A DNA stretch of 50,280 nt from JACDAN01 sp036554945 (GCA_036554945.1 DATBMH010000030.1:1-50280); one strand, 5' to 3'; numbered from the stretch's first letter, positions 8,881-18,017 are shown. A program made the numbers and translations. Notes: generated from the letters alone by a model not told the origin.

Positions 8881-9343
8881 TCGGCTCGGCTTTGGCCAGC
8901 CGGACGAGGTCTGCGGGCGAGAGCGTCGCCATGTGGCTCGGCGAGCCGGCGCCGATCCAGACCCGGTCGTGGACGAGCAGCTGGCGGTCGACCAGCACCT
9001 TCGTGACCTTCGGGAGCGGGAACGGCGCGACGGCGCCCGGCTCGAAGCCCGTGACGTCCCGCACCTGCTCCGGCCCGGCGATCTTCGCGCGGCGGCAGCC
9101 TGCGGCGCTCGCGATCTTCACGGCGTCCGCCCGGCGGTCACCGGGAACCAGCACGACGACCGGTGTTCCCTCGCAGTCGAAGACGAGAGACTTCACGATC
9201 TGGCCCAGCTTGCAGCCGACGGCTCGGGCGGCGTCCTCGGCGGTCGGCGTGCCCGCCTCGAACTCCTCCACGCGGCCCTCCGCGCCTCCCTGCCGGAGGA
9301 ACGAGGCGACCCGCTCGACGGGCTCTGGCCACCGCTCCTCCAC
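8855..9343 (-). CDS. YbaK/EbsC-family aminoacyl-tRNA deacylase
   Basis: Single-domain protein of 162 aa of the YbaK/ProX editing family, which hydrolyses mischarged tRNA. It shows VKSLVFDCEGTPVVVLVPGD with the conserved Lys, VTGFEPGAVAPFPLP and WIGAGSPSHMATLSPADL, which match the family core. The exact tRNA specificity cannot be read. The open frame extends far upstream into serA, but the GTG at 9341-9343 is chosen because TACGCT lies 6 nt before it (leaderless start) and homologues begin at this point. It is divergent from the small gene at 9404. Confidence 0.88.
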   Translation of the reverse strand: MEERWPEPVERVASFLRQGGAEGRVEEFEAGTPTAEDAARAVGCKLGQIVKSLVFDCEGTPVVVLVPGDRRADAVKIASAAGCRRAKIAGPEQVRDVTGFEPGAVAPFPLPKVTKVLVDRQLLVHDRVWIGAGSPSHMATLSPADLVRLAKAEPMDAVSEAT

Positions 9344-9349
9344 GGCGGG

Positions 9350-9355
9350 AGCGTA
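9350..9355 (-). promoter_or_regulatory. -10 element for a leaderless ybaK-like mRNA
   Basis: TACGCT on the minus strand ends 6 nt before the GTG at 9343. A start 6-7 nt downstream would fall on the start codon. There is no Shine-Dalgarno. The same arrangement recurs at other genes in the window. Confidence 0.5.
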
Positions 9356-9403
9356 TCGGCCGCACCCGTTTCCACCGCATTCCCGTTGTGGGTCGGGAGA
9401 CGC

Positions 9404-9730
9404 ATGCAGACCGAAGAAGAAGCTCGAATCGCCCGAACAGAGTCCGTGTTCCGCCACGTCAACGAGCGGATCGCGGAGACGTTCGACCACCCCGGCGACG
9501 ACGGGCACTTCGTCTGCGAGTGCTCCGACCCCGGATGCCACGAGCGGATCGAGGCACCGCTCCTGGAGTACGAGGCGGTCCGCGCCAAGCCGACGACCTT
9601 CCTCGTCGCCGACGGGCACGAGGTGCCGGCCTACGAGCACGTCCGCCGCCGCCGGCGCGGTTACCTCGTCGTCGAGAAGATGACGCGGGGCCTCCGCAAG
9701 GTGGTGCGCAGCACCGATCCTCGGTCTTAG
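9404..9730 (+). CDS. Small conserved-looking protein with CxCxxPxC motif
   Basis: Protein of 108 aa. The centre holds FVCECSDPGCHERI (about residues 38-51), a CxCx4C cluster with a nearby His that suggests a metal site, followed by a basic C-terminus (HVRRRRRGYLVV...). No named family is recognised. The ATG at 9404 follows GGGAGA closely. It is divergent from the ybaK-like gene and its stop overlaps the convergent serA stop by 4 bp. Codon use is like its neighbours, so it is probably real. Confidence 0.72.
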   Translation: MQTEEEARIARTESVFRHVNERIAETFDHPGDDGHFVCECSDPGCHERIEAPLLEYEAVRAKPTTFLVADGHEVPAYEHVRRRRRGYLVVEKMTRGLRKVVRSTDPRS

Positions 9731-11307
9731 CCGAGCGAGATGAACTTCGCGTCGTCGAAGCCCTCGGCGCGCACGCGTTCGATGAGCTCCGGCGGAGCCT
9801 CCGAGTCGATCGAGAGCACCATCAGCGCCTTGCCGCCGCGCCGTGTCCGGGACACGGCCATGTTGGCGATGTTGACACCGGCGTCCCCGAACAGCGTCCC
9901 GACCCGGCCGATCACGCCCGGCACGTCGTCGTAGCGGAAGAGCACGAGCAGCGGCGCGAGCTCCATCTCGATCTCGAACCCGAGCGCGCTGACCAGCCAC
10001 ATGCGGTCGTCGCGGCCGATCGTCGTCCCGGCGACTCGGAGCATGTCCCCGTTCGAGCCCACCGCGACGCGGACGAGGTTCGTGAAGTCGCGGCAGGCGC
10101 TCCGCCGTTGCTCGACGACCTCGATGCCGCGCTCCTCGGCGAGGAGCGGCGCGTTCACGTAGTTCACGGGCTGCTCGAAGCGGCCCTGGAAGGCGCCGTT
10201 GAGCGCCGCCGCCGTCAGCAGCCGCGTGTCGTAGTCGGCGAGCTGGCCGTAGAAGGTGAGCTCGATCCGCTCGGCGCGTCCGCCGGCGATCTCCATCGCG
10301 AGCCGGCCGAGCTTCGCGGACAGCGGGACGAACGGCCCGAGGACCTCCAGATCGTCGCGTCCGATCGCCGGGATGTTGACCGCGTTCGCGACGAGCTTGC
10401 CCTCGAGCGCGGCCACGACCTGCTCGGCGACGATCAGCCCGGCCCGGTCCTGCGCCTCCTCGGTCGACGCCGCGAGGTGCGGGGTCACGACGACGTTGTC
10501 GAGCTCGAGCAGCGGCCCCGCGTACGGCTCCGCCGAGAAGACGTCGAGCGCCGCGCCGGCGAGCTGCCCGGACCGCAGGGCGTCGACCAGCGCGTCCTCG
10601 TCCACGAGCTCGCCACGGGCGGCGTTGACGAGGTAAGCGCCCGGCCGCATCTTCGCGAGCGCCTTCGCGTCGATCAGCGCGCGCGTCTCGTCCGACAGGG
10701 GTAGGTGGAGCGTGAGGAAGTCGGCCGCGGCCAGCACGTCGTCGGCACTCTCCGCGCGTGTGACGCCGAGCTCGCGATACCGGTCCTTCGCCACGAACGG
10801 GTCGTGCGCGATCACGTCCATTCCGAGCCCCGTCGCCCTCCGCGCGACCTGCTGGCCGATCCTCCCGAAGCCGAGGACGCCGAGCGTCTTGCCCTCGAGC
10901 TCGATCCCGCCGTAGCTCGCGCGCTCCCACCGCCCCTGCTTGAGCGACGCGTGCGCCTGCGGGATGTTGCGCGCGAGCGCCACGAGCAGCCCGACGGCAT
11001 GCTCGGCGGCGGAGACGACGGTCGACTCAGGAGCGTTCGCGACGACGATCCCGCGGCGCGTGGCAGCCTCGACGTCGACGTTGTCGACCCCCACTCCGGC
11101 CCGGCCGATCACCTTCAGCCGGTCGGCGCGCTCGAGCAGCTCGGCGGTCAGCTTGGTCGCCGAGCGGATGACGATCGCATCGTATTCGCCGATGCGCTCC
11201 TCGAGCGGTGCGTCGCCGTTGACCTCGACCTCGAACCGCTCTCGAAGGAGGTCGATCCCCGCTTCGGCGATCGGCTCCTTGACGAGGACCCGAGGGCGGT
11301 CGCTCAA
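9727..11307 (-). CDS. serA: D-3-phosphoglycerate dehydrogenase (long form with ACT domain)
   Basis: First enzyme of phosphoserine-pathway serine synthesis, 526 aa. It has an N-terminal 2-hydroxyacid dehydrogenase fold with the NAD site GVLGFGRIGQQVARR, NAARGELVDEDAL with the catalytic Arg, and VTPHLAAST with the catalytic His. An intervening ASB-like domain and a C-terminal ACT domain (about 455-526) make it the long, serine-regulated type. The TTG start at 11305-11307 is supported by GAGGAAA about 8 nt upstream. It lies 28 bp downstream of a class V aminotransferase gene that probably supplies the next step. Confidence 0.95.
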   Translation of the reverse strand: MSDRPRVLVKEPIAEAGIDLLRERFEVEVNGDAPLEERIGEYDAIVIRSATKLTAELLERADRLKVIGRAGVGVDNVDVEAATRRGIVVANAPESTVVSAAEHAVGLLVALARNIPQAHASLKQGRWERASYGGIELEGKTLGVLGFGRIGQQVARRATGLGMDVIAHDPFVAKDRYRELGVTRAESADDVLAAADFLTLHLPLSDETRALIDAKALAKMRPGAYLVNAARGELVDEDALVDALRSGQLAGAALDVFSAEPYAGPLLELDNVVVTPHLAASTEEAQDRAGLIVAEQVVAALEGKLVANAVNIPAIGRDDLEVLGPFVPLSAKLGRLAMEIAGGRAERIELTFYGQLADYDTRLLTAAALNGAFQGRFEQPVNYVNAPLLAEERGIEVVEQRRSACRDFTNLVRVAVGSNGDMLRVAGTTIGRDDRMWLVSALGFEIEMELAPLLVLFRYDDVPGVIGRVGTLFGDAGVNIANMAVSRTRRGGKALMVLSIDSEAPPELIERVRAEGFDDAKFISLG

Positions 11308-11335
11308 TTGACGGTTTCCTCGGGCGACGGAAGCG

Positions 11336-12487
11336 TCACACCGGCGTGTGCTCGAAGGCTTCGAGCGCCGCTGTCACGGCCGCTCCGCGCTCGATGTCGG
11401 CGCCCTGCTCGCCGAGGACGAGCTCGAGCCCGGCGAGGGCGGTCGTGATGTCGAAGATGTCGTAGTAGCCGATGTGGCCGATGCGGAAGATCCGGCCCTT
11501 CAGCGGTCCCTGGCCAGGGGCGAGGACGATCCCGAGGCGGTCGCGCAGCGTCTGGACCAGCTCGCCCGAGTCGACCCCGTCCGGCGCGGCGATCGCCGTC
11601 ACCACGGCGGAGCCGTCGTCGTCGGGCGAGAAGAGCTCGAGGCCCATCGCCTTGACGCCGGCACGGCACGCCCGTCCCAGCCTGGTGTGGCGCTCGAACG
11701 CCGGCTCGAGGCCCTCCTCCAGCAGCAGGCCGAGCGCGACGTCCAGGCCGACGACGATCGACACGGCCGGAGTGAAAGCCGGGTCGAAGGCGTCCTGCCG
11801 CTCCCTCGTCTGCTCCCAGTCGAAGTAGTAGCGCGAGGGCGCGTCCTGCTCGACGGCCGCCCAGGCGTCGCGGGAGATCGAGACGGTCGCCAGGCCCGGG
11901 GGCGTCATCAGCGCCTTCTGCGAGCCCGAGATCACGGCGTCGAGGCCCCAGGCGTCCGTCTCCAGCGGGACCGCGCCGAGGCTGGAGACGGCATCGACGA
12001 CGACCAGCGAGCCGGCGGCCTTCGCGGCCGCGGCGAGCGCCTGGACGTCGGACACGACGCCGGTCGAGGTCTCGGAGTGCGTCAGGAAGACGACCTTGGC
12101 GCCGCCGAGCTCCCCGAGCCGAGCGGCGAGGTCGTCCGCCGACGGCGTGTCGCCCCAGTCGTAGGCGACCGTGTCGACCTCGCAGCCGAAGTTCTGGGCC
12201 ATGGCCTCCCAGCGTTCGCCGAAGTGGCCGGCCGAGACGACGACGACGCGGTCGCCCGGTCGGGTCAGGTTCGAGATCGCGGACTCCATGCCGCCCGTAC
12301 CGGACGACGTGTACAGCAGGACGTCGCCCTCGGTCCGGTAGACGGCGGCCAGGCTCTCGAGGCAGCGGCTGAGGATCTCGCGGAAGTCCGAGCTGCGGTG
12401 GTGGATGATCGGCCGGCTCATCGCCTCCAGCACCTGGGGCGGCACCGGCGTCGGGCCCGGCGTGAAGAGGTAGCGCTTCTCGGCCAC
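11336..12487 (-). CDS. Class V aminotransferase (AGXT-like; probable phosphoserine or serine-glyoxylate type)
   Basis: PLP enzyme of 383 aa of the alanine/serine-glyoxylate aminotransferase group. N-terminal FTPGPTPVPPQVLEAMSRPIIHHR, SSGTGGMESAISN, VVDAVSSLGAVP and SGSQKALMTPPG with Schiff-base Lys191 are all in place. In Thermotoga-like bacteria and archaea such enzymes sit next to serA and may replace SerC. The same pairing here suggests a serine-synthesis role, which is inference. GTG start at 12485-12487, 10 bp after the stop of the upstream acylase-like gene, so the three minus genes probably form one transcript. Confidence 0.9.
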   Translation of the reverse strand: MAEKRYLFTPGPTPVPPQVLEAMSRPIIHHRSSDFREILSRCLESLAAVYRTEGDVLLYTSSGTGGMESAISNLTRPGDRVVVVSAGHFGERWEAMAQNFGCEVDTVAYDWGDTPSADDLAARLGELGGAKVVFLTHSETSTGVVSDVQALAAAAKAAGSLVVVDAVSSLGAVPLETDAWGLDAVISGSQKALMTPPGLATVSISRDAWAAVEQDAPSRYYFDWEQTRERQDAFDPAFTPAVSIVVGLDVALGLLLEEGLEPAFERHTRLGRACRAGVKAMGLELFSPDDDGSAVVTAIAAPDGVDSGELVQTLRDRLGIVLAPGQGPLKGRIFRIGHIGYYDIFDITTALAGLELVLGEQGADIERGAAVTAALEAFEHTPV

Positions 12488-12497
12488 TACCGCGAGC

Positions 12498-14957
12498 CTA
12501 GCTTCTGGCGCGGTGGCCTTTGAAGGTCATGATCTGCTGGAAGGTCGGCCGGTTCGACCAGCGCATCGTCCGCGGAAGCGGGCTGTAGTTGATCCGCTCC
12601 CGGGTCGCGTCGGCGCGCCAGGCCTCGACGTTCGGGCCCTGGGCAGCCGCGAGCTCGGCCCCGGCTGCGTCGAGGGCCGCCCACAGCGAGTCGCGGCAGG
12701 CGTTGAGGTCGCCGCCGCCGCAGAAGCGCGTCGTGTACGGGTCGCGAACAGGCCGGCCGAGCGCTCGGCGGAGGTCCTTCTCGATCCAGCCGTACCAGCC
12801 GGAGCCGAACGAGGATCCGTCGCCGGAGGCGTTGTCGCTCCATGTCTGGAGCGTGCCGAGCCGCTCCGTCAGCGAGCCGATGGCCGGCGTCATGACCGCG
12901 TCGGCGAGCTTCCGCCAGGCGGCGTCCATGACCGCCGCGCCCGGATGGTCGACCTTGCCGTCGAGGTCCCGGTCGAGCCGGCTGCCCCCGGCGAGCAGCC
13001 ACGAGGAGAGCGCGTTGACCATGGCCGCCGCGCGGGCGCTCGGCGGCTGCGATCCACGCAAGACGTCGATCAGCGCCGGCAAGACCCGGACCAGCCGCAG
13101 GTCCTGGGTCGCGGCCCCGTTCATCACGCCGACGACCGTCGCGAGCGTGTGCTTCCGCCGCTTGGCGAGCCCCGGCCCGAGCAGGTCGACACGGTGGACG
13201 GAGCCGAACGTCCAGTTGTCGTCCGACGCTGCGAAGCCGGCGGCCGGCTTGTTGTTCCAGTTGACGATCAGCCCGCTCGGCGGGTTCACGACCTGCGGGT
13301 GCGACCGGGCCGGCAGGAACCCGCGCCACTCGTACTCGCCGGTGCCGACCGTCGGCAGCGAGCCGTCCGCGCCGGAGGCACGGACCGGCAGCCGGCCGGT
13401 CGAGAACATCGCGATGTCGCGGTTGTCCGCGTAGAGGAGGTTGAAGGTGAACTCGAGCTTCGCGGCGGCGCGCGCGAAGGTCTTCGCCGAGCGCACGGCG
13501 CCGGTGTTCAGGTCCTGGAACACCAGGGCCGACAGGAGCTCCCGGCCGCGGGTCGACCGGCGGCTCGAGATCGCGACCCTCCGCCCGTCGACGGTCGCGT
13601 ACCCGAGCACCGGGCCGTGGACGGTCGTCCGGTAGATCAGGCGCCGGTCGGGCTGTCCCACTCCCTGCTGGAGCGTCCCGGCGTCGATCGTCCCCATCTC
13701 GCGACAGGAGCCGCGGAAGCGGTAGTGGAAGTCGTCGCCGCAGAGCTCCTCCACGAAGTGGTCGACGACGTCGGAGTTCGACGAGGTCGCGCTCCAGGCG
13801 TAGTCGCTGCCTCGGCCGAGCAGGACGTAGAACGAGAGCCCCGGGAAGGACGCGCCGCGCGCGTCGATCCCGCCCCCGTGGAGGTCGAGCTCCATCAGCA
13901 GCTGCGGGTATGCGTGCCCGACCTGCGGCCCGGCGACGAAGAGCGGCCTGCCGTTCGTGGACCGCTTGCCCGAGACGAGCAGCGCGTTGCTCGCCTTGAC
14001 CGGCCACGCGGACATCGCGGACTGCCCCGACGCCGCGCCGAGCGCCGGCGTGAAGCTGCCGTCGTCGAGGACGACGCTGCCGGCGCCGATCCCGTCCGCG
14101 CCGCCGTACGGGAAGGACTTGGCGATCGAGACCGGCGTCTCGACGTCCTGCTTCTCGCGGAGGTCGGTCCAGATCTGCCGCGCCGCCGTCGCCCCCACCT
14201 GCCGCTCGAGAGCGTCGAGGAAGAGCGAGCGGCGGGTCTCGTCGCCGCCGCCGAGGCCGAGGTTCGCGCCCATGAGCGCGCCGACGGCGATCACGTCCAC
14301 GCGCTTCCAGGCGTCGCCCGTGAGGCCGATCGACCGGTTGTAGGCGTTGATCCCGGCGACGAAGGCGTCGACGTCGCGGAGCAGCTGCCGCGCCCGCGGT
14401 CCCTGGCCGGAGACGAGCCGCTCCTGCTGCCTGAGGATCGCCTCGGTCTGCGCGCTCGGGAAGAACCGGCGCCCGGACAGCGCCACGGTGAACGGGTTCA
14501 CGCCCGGCACGTCGAGCGCCGCGAGGCGGCCGGCCCAGCGCAGCAGGTGCAGGAGGATGCCGCGGTCCTTCGCGGTCACCCAGCCCGCGCCGAAGTGGAC
14601 GTCGGCCCGCTTCGTCCCGTAGATGTGCGGCACGCCGAAGCGGTCCCAGAGGATCCTGAGGCCGGCGCGCGGCCGGTCCGTCTTGACGGGCTTCCCCTGC
14701 ACGCCGAAGCGCGCCGACTTGAAGAAGCGCCGGAGGCTGCGTGCGTCGACGTTGCCTCCGAGCGGCGTCAGGCCGTCGTAGAGCGCGAGCTGGTCGGACG
14801 AGTTGCGGCCGAAGGCCAGGCTGCCCGACTGGCCCGGCGGCAGGACGTTGAGCGCGACCTCGGCGTAGTCCCTGGTCGCCGTCGTGGCGGTGGTGGCCGC
14901 GCCTCCGAGTGAGAGTGCGAGCCCGGCTGCGAGCGTGACGAGAGCCAGACTCCTCAT
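12498..14957 (-). CDS. Secreted penicillin acylase-family (Ntn) hydrolase
   Basis: Exported amidase precursor of 819 aa, the usual size for the family. Signal peptide at 1-25 (LALVTLAAGLALSLGGAA). An alpha-chain part contains ILWDRFGVPHIYGT and FGAGWVTAKDRG. Ser323-Asn324 (KASNALLVSG) is the predicted autocleavage site and nucleophile of the beta chain, followed by PLFVAGPQVG. Substrates in this family include beta-lactams, acyl-homoserine lactones and N-acyl amino acids; none can be chosen here. The open frame continues upstream, but the ATG at 14957 is preceded by TAGGCT at 7 nt and begins the signal peptide. First gene of the transcript with the aminotransferase and serA. Confidence 0.9.
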   Translation of the reverse strand: MRSLALVTLAAGLALSLGGAATTATTATRDYAEVALNVLPPGQSGSLAFGRNSSDQLALYDGLTPLGGNVDARSLRRFFKSARFGVQGKPVKTDRPRAGLRILWDRFGVPHIYGTKRADVHFGAGWVTAKDRGILLHLLRWAGRLAALDVPGVNPFTVALSGRRFFPSAQTEAILRQQERLVSGQGPRARQLLRDVDAFVAGINAYNRSIGLTGDAWKRVDVIAVGALMGANLGLGGGDETRRSLFLDALERQVGATAARQIWTDLREKQDVETPVSIAKSFPYGGADGIGAGSVVLDDGSFTPALGAASGQSAMSAWPVKASNALLVSGKRSTNGRPLFVAGPQVGHAYPQLLMELDLHGGGIDARGASFPGLSFYVLLGRGSDYAWSATSSNSDVVDHFVEELCGDDFHYRFRGSCREMGTIDAGTLQQGVGQPDRRLIYRTTVHGPVLGYATVDGRRVAISSRRSTRGRELLSALVFQDLNTGAVRSAKTFARAAAKLEFTFNLLYADNRDIAMFSTGRLPVRASGADGSLPTVGTGEYEWRGFLPARSHPQVVNPPSGLIVNWNNKPAAGFAASDDNWTFGSVHRVDLLGPGLAKRRKHTLATVVGVMNGAATQDLRLVRVLPALIDVLRGSQPPSARAAAMVNALSSWLLAGGSRLDRDLDGKVDHPGAAVMDAAWRKLADAVMTPAIGSLTERLGTLQTWSDNASGDGSSFGSGWYGWIEKDLRRALGRPVRDPYTTRFCGGGDLNACRDSLWAALDAAGAELAAAQGPNVEAWRADATRERINYSPLPRTMRWSNRPTFQQIMTFKGHRARS

Positions 14958-14964
14958 CGCGGCC

Positions 14965-14977
14965 AGCCTACTACCCT
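14965..14977. promoter_or_regulatory. Back-to-back -10 elements for two leaderless divergent genes
   Basis: On the minus strand TAGGCT (14970-14965) ends 7 nt before the acylase ATG. On the plus strand TACCCT (14972-14977) ends 7 nt before the ATG at 14985. Both genes lack a Shine-Dalgarno, which supports leaderless transcription from a divergent promoter of about 20 bp. Confidence 0.45.
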
Positions 14978-14984
14978 CGTGCGG

Positions 14985-15626
14985 ATGGAGGCCCTGCTCG
15001 CCTTCGCGGCCGCGCTCCTCGCCCTCCGGCTCGCCGGCCGGCTGGCATCGCGCTGGCGCGAACGCCGGGCGCCGGAGCTGCTCGCCTGGGCCGCGTCGCT
15101 CGCCGCGTTCGCGGTCGCGGCGGCCGCGCTTGCGTGGGGATCCGCGGGCGGCTGGCACGAGGCGTCCTTCCGCCTCTACTACCTCTTCGGCGGCCTCCTG
15201 ACGGCGCCGCTGCTCGGCGCCGGCTCGCTGCTCCTGCTCGGGAAGCGCTGGGTGATCCCGGTCGTGCTCCTGTACGTCGGCCTCGCGACCGGCGCGGCGA
15301 TCGCAGAGCCGCTCACCATCCCGGTCGCCGGAGACACGATCCCGGAGGCGCAGGAGCACCTCGACTACTTCCCGCTGCGGGTGCTGGCGATCGCGGGGAA
15401 CGTGGCCGGGACCGCCGCCGTCCTGGGCGTTGCCGCGGTCTCGATCCGGCGCCGGCCGCTGGCGATGAGCCTGATCGTCGCCGGCGTCGTCGTTGCTGCG
15501 GTCGGCAGTGCCGTCGCCGGCCTCGGAGTCGCGCAAACTGCGGCCTTTTTCGCGATTTCGTCTGCGCTTCTTTACGGAGGTTTTACGATTTCCAGCGCAA
15601 AACGGCGCCCTTCGTTGCCTGGCTAG
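14985..15626 (+). CDS. Multi-pass membrane protein, unknown function
   Basis: Hydrophobic protein of 213 aa with about six predicted membrane helices (first at about 2-17, then about 30-50, 60-85, 90-112, 135-160, 165-195). A polar loop with EPLTIPVAGDTIPEAQEHLDY sits near the middle. No family is recognised with confidence. The ATG at 14985 is preferred over the GTG at 14979 because TACCCT lies 7 nt before it, giving a leaderless message. It is divergent from the penicillin-acylase-like gene. Confidence 0.75.
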   Translation: MEALLAFAAALLALRLAGRLASRWRERRAPELLAWAASLAAFAVAAAALAWGSAGGWHEASFRLYYLFGGLLTAPLLGAGSLLLLGKRWVIPVVLLYVGLATGAAIAEPLTIPVAGDTIPEAQEHLDYFPLRVLAIAGNVAGTAAVLGVAAVSIRRRPLAMSLIVAGVVVAAVGSAVAGLGVAQTAAFFAISSALLYGGFTISSAKRRPSLPG

Positions 15627-15769
15627 GCACGTCCGTCTGCTAGATATGTGCGCCGTCCGGCGGCCGAACGTCGTCCGGACCGTGAAAACGACGGAGCAGA
15701 TTCGGCTCCGGAGGCGCACTGCGGACCATCGCGCACCGGACCCGAGGCTCCAGCAGAACGGGGGTTCAC

Positions 15770-16321
15770 GTGCGCAGACAACTCGTCGGCCTGCTCGTCC
15801 TTGCCGCGCTCCTGGTGGGCGCAGCGGGAGCGTCCGCTCCTACGGGACGCGCGTCCGAGCAGGCGCGCACGATGCCCGACGGCCGCGTCGTCGTCAGCAA
15901 GATCAAGCGCTACCAGCGGGCGACGTGGGGCTGGCAGCGGCTGATGGGCGTCGCACGGACTCCCGATCGCCGCCGGTATCTCCAGACCCGCGACCTCCGC
16001 TACCGCCGCCACGTCCTCGCGCAGTGGCGCCGCCGGGCGACCCGTGCGAGACGCCAGGCGCACAACCCGCCGCACGAGCGCCAGTGGCGGTGCCTGCAGC
16101 GGTACGAGGGGCCGTGGAAGGACCAGCACGACCCGTACTGGGGCGGGCTGCAGATGGACCGGACGTTCATGCGCCAGTACGCACCGCGCTACCTGCTCCG
16201 CCGGGGCTGGGCGCACCGCTGGACGCCAGTCGAGCAGATGTGGGTCGGCGAGCGGGCGCTACGCGCCGGACGCGGCTTCTATCCGTGGCCGAACACGGCC
16301 CGGATGTGCGGCCTCATCTAG
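15770..16321 (+). CDS. Secreted transglycosylase-like (Rpf-type fold) protein
   Basis: Exported protein of 183 aa. Signal peptide at about 1-25 (LVGLLVLAALLVGAAGASA), a very basic linker rich in Arg, and a C-terminal domain from WRCLQRYEG through WGGLQMDRTFMRQYAP and WTPVEQMWVGERALR to GFYPWPNTARMCG. This is the layout of small actinobacterial lysozyme-like (resuscitation-promoting-factor-related) enzymes, with the Glu of RYEG as likely catalytic acid. It would cleave peptidoglycan outside the cell. GTG start at 15770 behind a G-rich stretch. The stop overlaps the convergent anti-sigma/DD-peptidase gene by 8 bp. The 143-bp gap upstream holds hairpins but no riboswitch that I recognise. Confidence 0.82.
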   Translation: MRRQLVGLLVLAALLVGAAGASAPTGRASEQARTMPDGRVVVSKIKRYQRATWGWQRLMGVARTPDRRRYLQTRDLRYRRHVLAQWRRRATRARRQAHNPPHERQWRCLQRYEGPWKDQHDPYWGGLQMDRTFMRQYAPRYLLRRGWAHRWTPVEQMWVGERALRAGRGFYPWPNTARMCGLI

Positions 16322-18017
16322 CTGTTACCCGGCAGTAGAGCCGCTCCGCGCCCGCGAAGAGCTCGTGGGCGACGCTGTGGCCTCCCGCGTTCGCGGCAGC
16401 GACCACGACGGTGCGGCCGTCGCGTGACGCGAGCGCCATCGTCTCGTAGCCCGGAGTCGAGCCCCCGTGGCCCCAGGCGATCCGCCCGCACGACGCGGGC
16501 TCGCCCCCGATCCCGAGCCCCATCAGGGACGGCTTCGTGATCGTCAGCATCCGCTCGAGCTCCGCGGGCGGCAGCAGCCGGCCGCCGAGGAGCGCGGAGA
16601 AGAACTGCGCGACCCCGCGCGCGTCGGACCAGATCCCGCCGGCCGCGGACGGGCCGCCGAGCGTCCACAGGGTGACGTCCTTCGGCTGCCCGCCCTTCTG
16701 GTAGCCGCGCATCGGTCCCGACGGCCGGCCGAACGTCGTCCGCGCCAGACCGAGCTTCGAGATCAGCCGCTCGCGGATCTCGACCCCGATGCCCCGGCCG
16801 GTCACGCGCCTGACGATCTCTCCGAGAACGAGGTAGTTCGTGCTCGAGTAGCCGTAGTCCGACCCGGGCTCGAACACGAGCGGCTCCGACGCCGCCATCC
16901 GCACGATCTCCGGGGCCGGAACGAGCGCGCGCGGGCCGGCGAGCCTGCGGGCGACCTGCGGCACCTGGAAGTAGTCCGGCAGGCCGCTCGTGTGGTCGAG
17001 GAGCCTGCGCACAGGGATCCGCGAGCCGTTGGGCAGGCCCGGAAGCCAGCGCGAGACCGGGTCGTCCAGCGCGAGACGCCCCTCACCGACGAGCTGCATC
17101 ACGACGGTGGCGACGAACGTCTTCGTGATGCTGCCGATCCAGAACCGGTCGGCCGGCGCCGCGCGGCGCCGGCGGCGGAGGTCTCCGTAGCCCGCGCCGG
17201 CTGCCGACTCGTGGCCCTCGTCGAGGGCGAGCATGATCACGCCGGGGGCACCCGTGCGCCGGCGCGCCTGCTGCGCGTCCGGCCGGACCGAGATCGGCCC
17301 GGCGATGGAGCCGGCCACGGCGAGCGCCTCGTCGAGCCCCGTGTGCGCCTCCAGCCGCAGCGCGACCGGCCCGTCGCGCCACAGCAGGACGTTCGCCGAC
17401 ACCGGGAGCTGCTCGTGGTGCCGCGTCCGGTCGGCGCCGAGGTACGTGTAGACCGCTCGGGCCTCCCCCTCGATCCAGAGGGCCGGCCGACCGCCCACCC
17501 GAACCTCCGTGATCCGCCCGCCCTGTCCCGCGACCTGGTACTTCGCCGTCCCGTTCGCGGCCAACCACTGGGAGAGGACGAGGCGCGGGCTCGCGGGCTC
17601 GCCGTACATCAGCGTCACGATCCCGCCGACCACGTCGTCCCGGAGGTACACGGACGGCGCCCCGAGGGACTCGTCGCCGGGCGTACGCGGAGCGAAGGCC
17701 AGCTCGGAGCGGGCCTCGGGTAGCGACGCCTGCCGGCCGAGGAACGGCGGGGCAGCGTCGAGCGGGAACGGCCGAAGCTCGGCCGTGCGTTCGACCTCGA
17801 CGCCGGGCACCCACTCGAACCAGCCTTGCGCGGCCGACCGGGCGGAAGGTGAGAGCGCGAGCACCGCGGTCGTGCCGGCAACGGCAGCCGCGGCGAGCAC
17901 CGCGAGGCTGGGGCCACGCCTGCGACGGGGTGCGTCCAGGTCGAGCCGCCCGACGACGTCGGGGGTCTCGGGAAACGGGAAGCCCACGCCGGCGAGCCGC
18001 TGCTCGAGCTCGGTCAC
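16314..18017 (-). CDS. Anti-sigma factor fused to a DD-peptidase/beta-lactamase-like domain
   Basis: Protein of 567 aa in three parts. A short cytoplasmic N-terminus (1-36) and a membrane helix (about 37-57) match a minimal ECF anti-sigma factor. An extracellular region (about 58-265) resembles the sensor part of such proteins. A serine hydrolase domain (about 270-567) resembles Streptomyces R61 DD-peptidase, with SITK (Ser296, Lys299), YSS at Tyr390 and HGG at His517. All three catalytic motifs are present, so it may acylate with beta-lactams or peptidoglycan stem peptides. The GTG start overlaps the sigma-factor stop as GTGA, so the two are coupled. One uninterrupted frame spans the join; no internal start with a ribosome site is seen. 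Confidence 0.82.
   Translation of the reverse strand: MTELEQRLAGVGFPFPETPDVVGRLDLDAPRRRRGPSLAVLAAAAVAGTTAVLALSPSARSAAQGWFEWVPGVEVERTAELRPFPLDAAPPFLGRQASLPEARSELAFAPRTPGDESLGAPSVYLRDDVVGGIVTLMYGEPASPRLVLSQWLAANGTAKYQVAGQGGRITEVRVGGRPALWIEGEARAVYTYLGADRTRHHEQLPVSANVLLWRDGPVALRLEAHTGLDEALAVAGSIAGPISVRPDAQQARRRTGAPGVIMLALDEGHESAAGAGYGDLRRRRRAAPADRFWIGSITKTFVATVVMQLVGEGRLALDDPVSRWLPGLPNGSRIPVRRLLDHTSGLPDYFQVPQVARRLAGPRALVPAPEIVRMAASEPLVFEPGSDYGYSSTNYLVLGEIVRRVTGRGIGVEIRERLISKLGLARTTFGRPSGPMRGYQKGGQPKDVTLWTLGGPSAAGGIWSDARGVAQFFSALLGGRLLPPAELERMLTITKPSLMGLGIGGEPASCGRIAWGHGGSTPGYETMALASRDGRTVVVAAANAGGHSVAHELFAGAERLYCRVTAR

Noticed and set aside
14958..15719. N-terminal extension of the penicillin-acylase-like ORF to 1073 codons
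   Set aside because: The extension is antisense to a membrane-protein gene and lies before a clear signal peptide and leaderless start at 14957.
15627..15769. Possible c-di-AMP (ydaO) riboswitch before the Rpf-like gene
   Set aside because: Such genes often have one, but the conserved ydaO blocks are not present; only short G/C hairpins and a weak extended -10 (TGCTAGATA) are seen.
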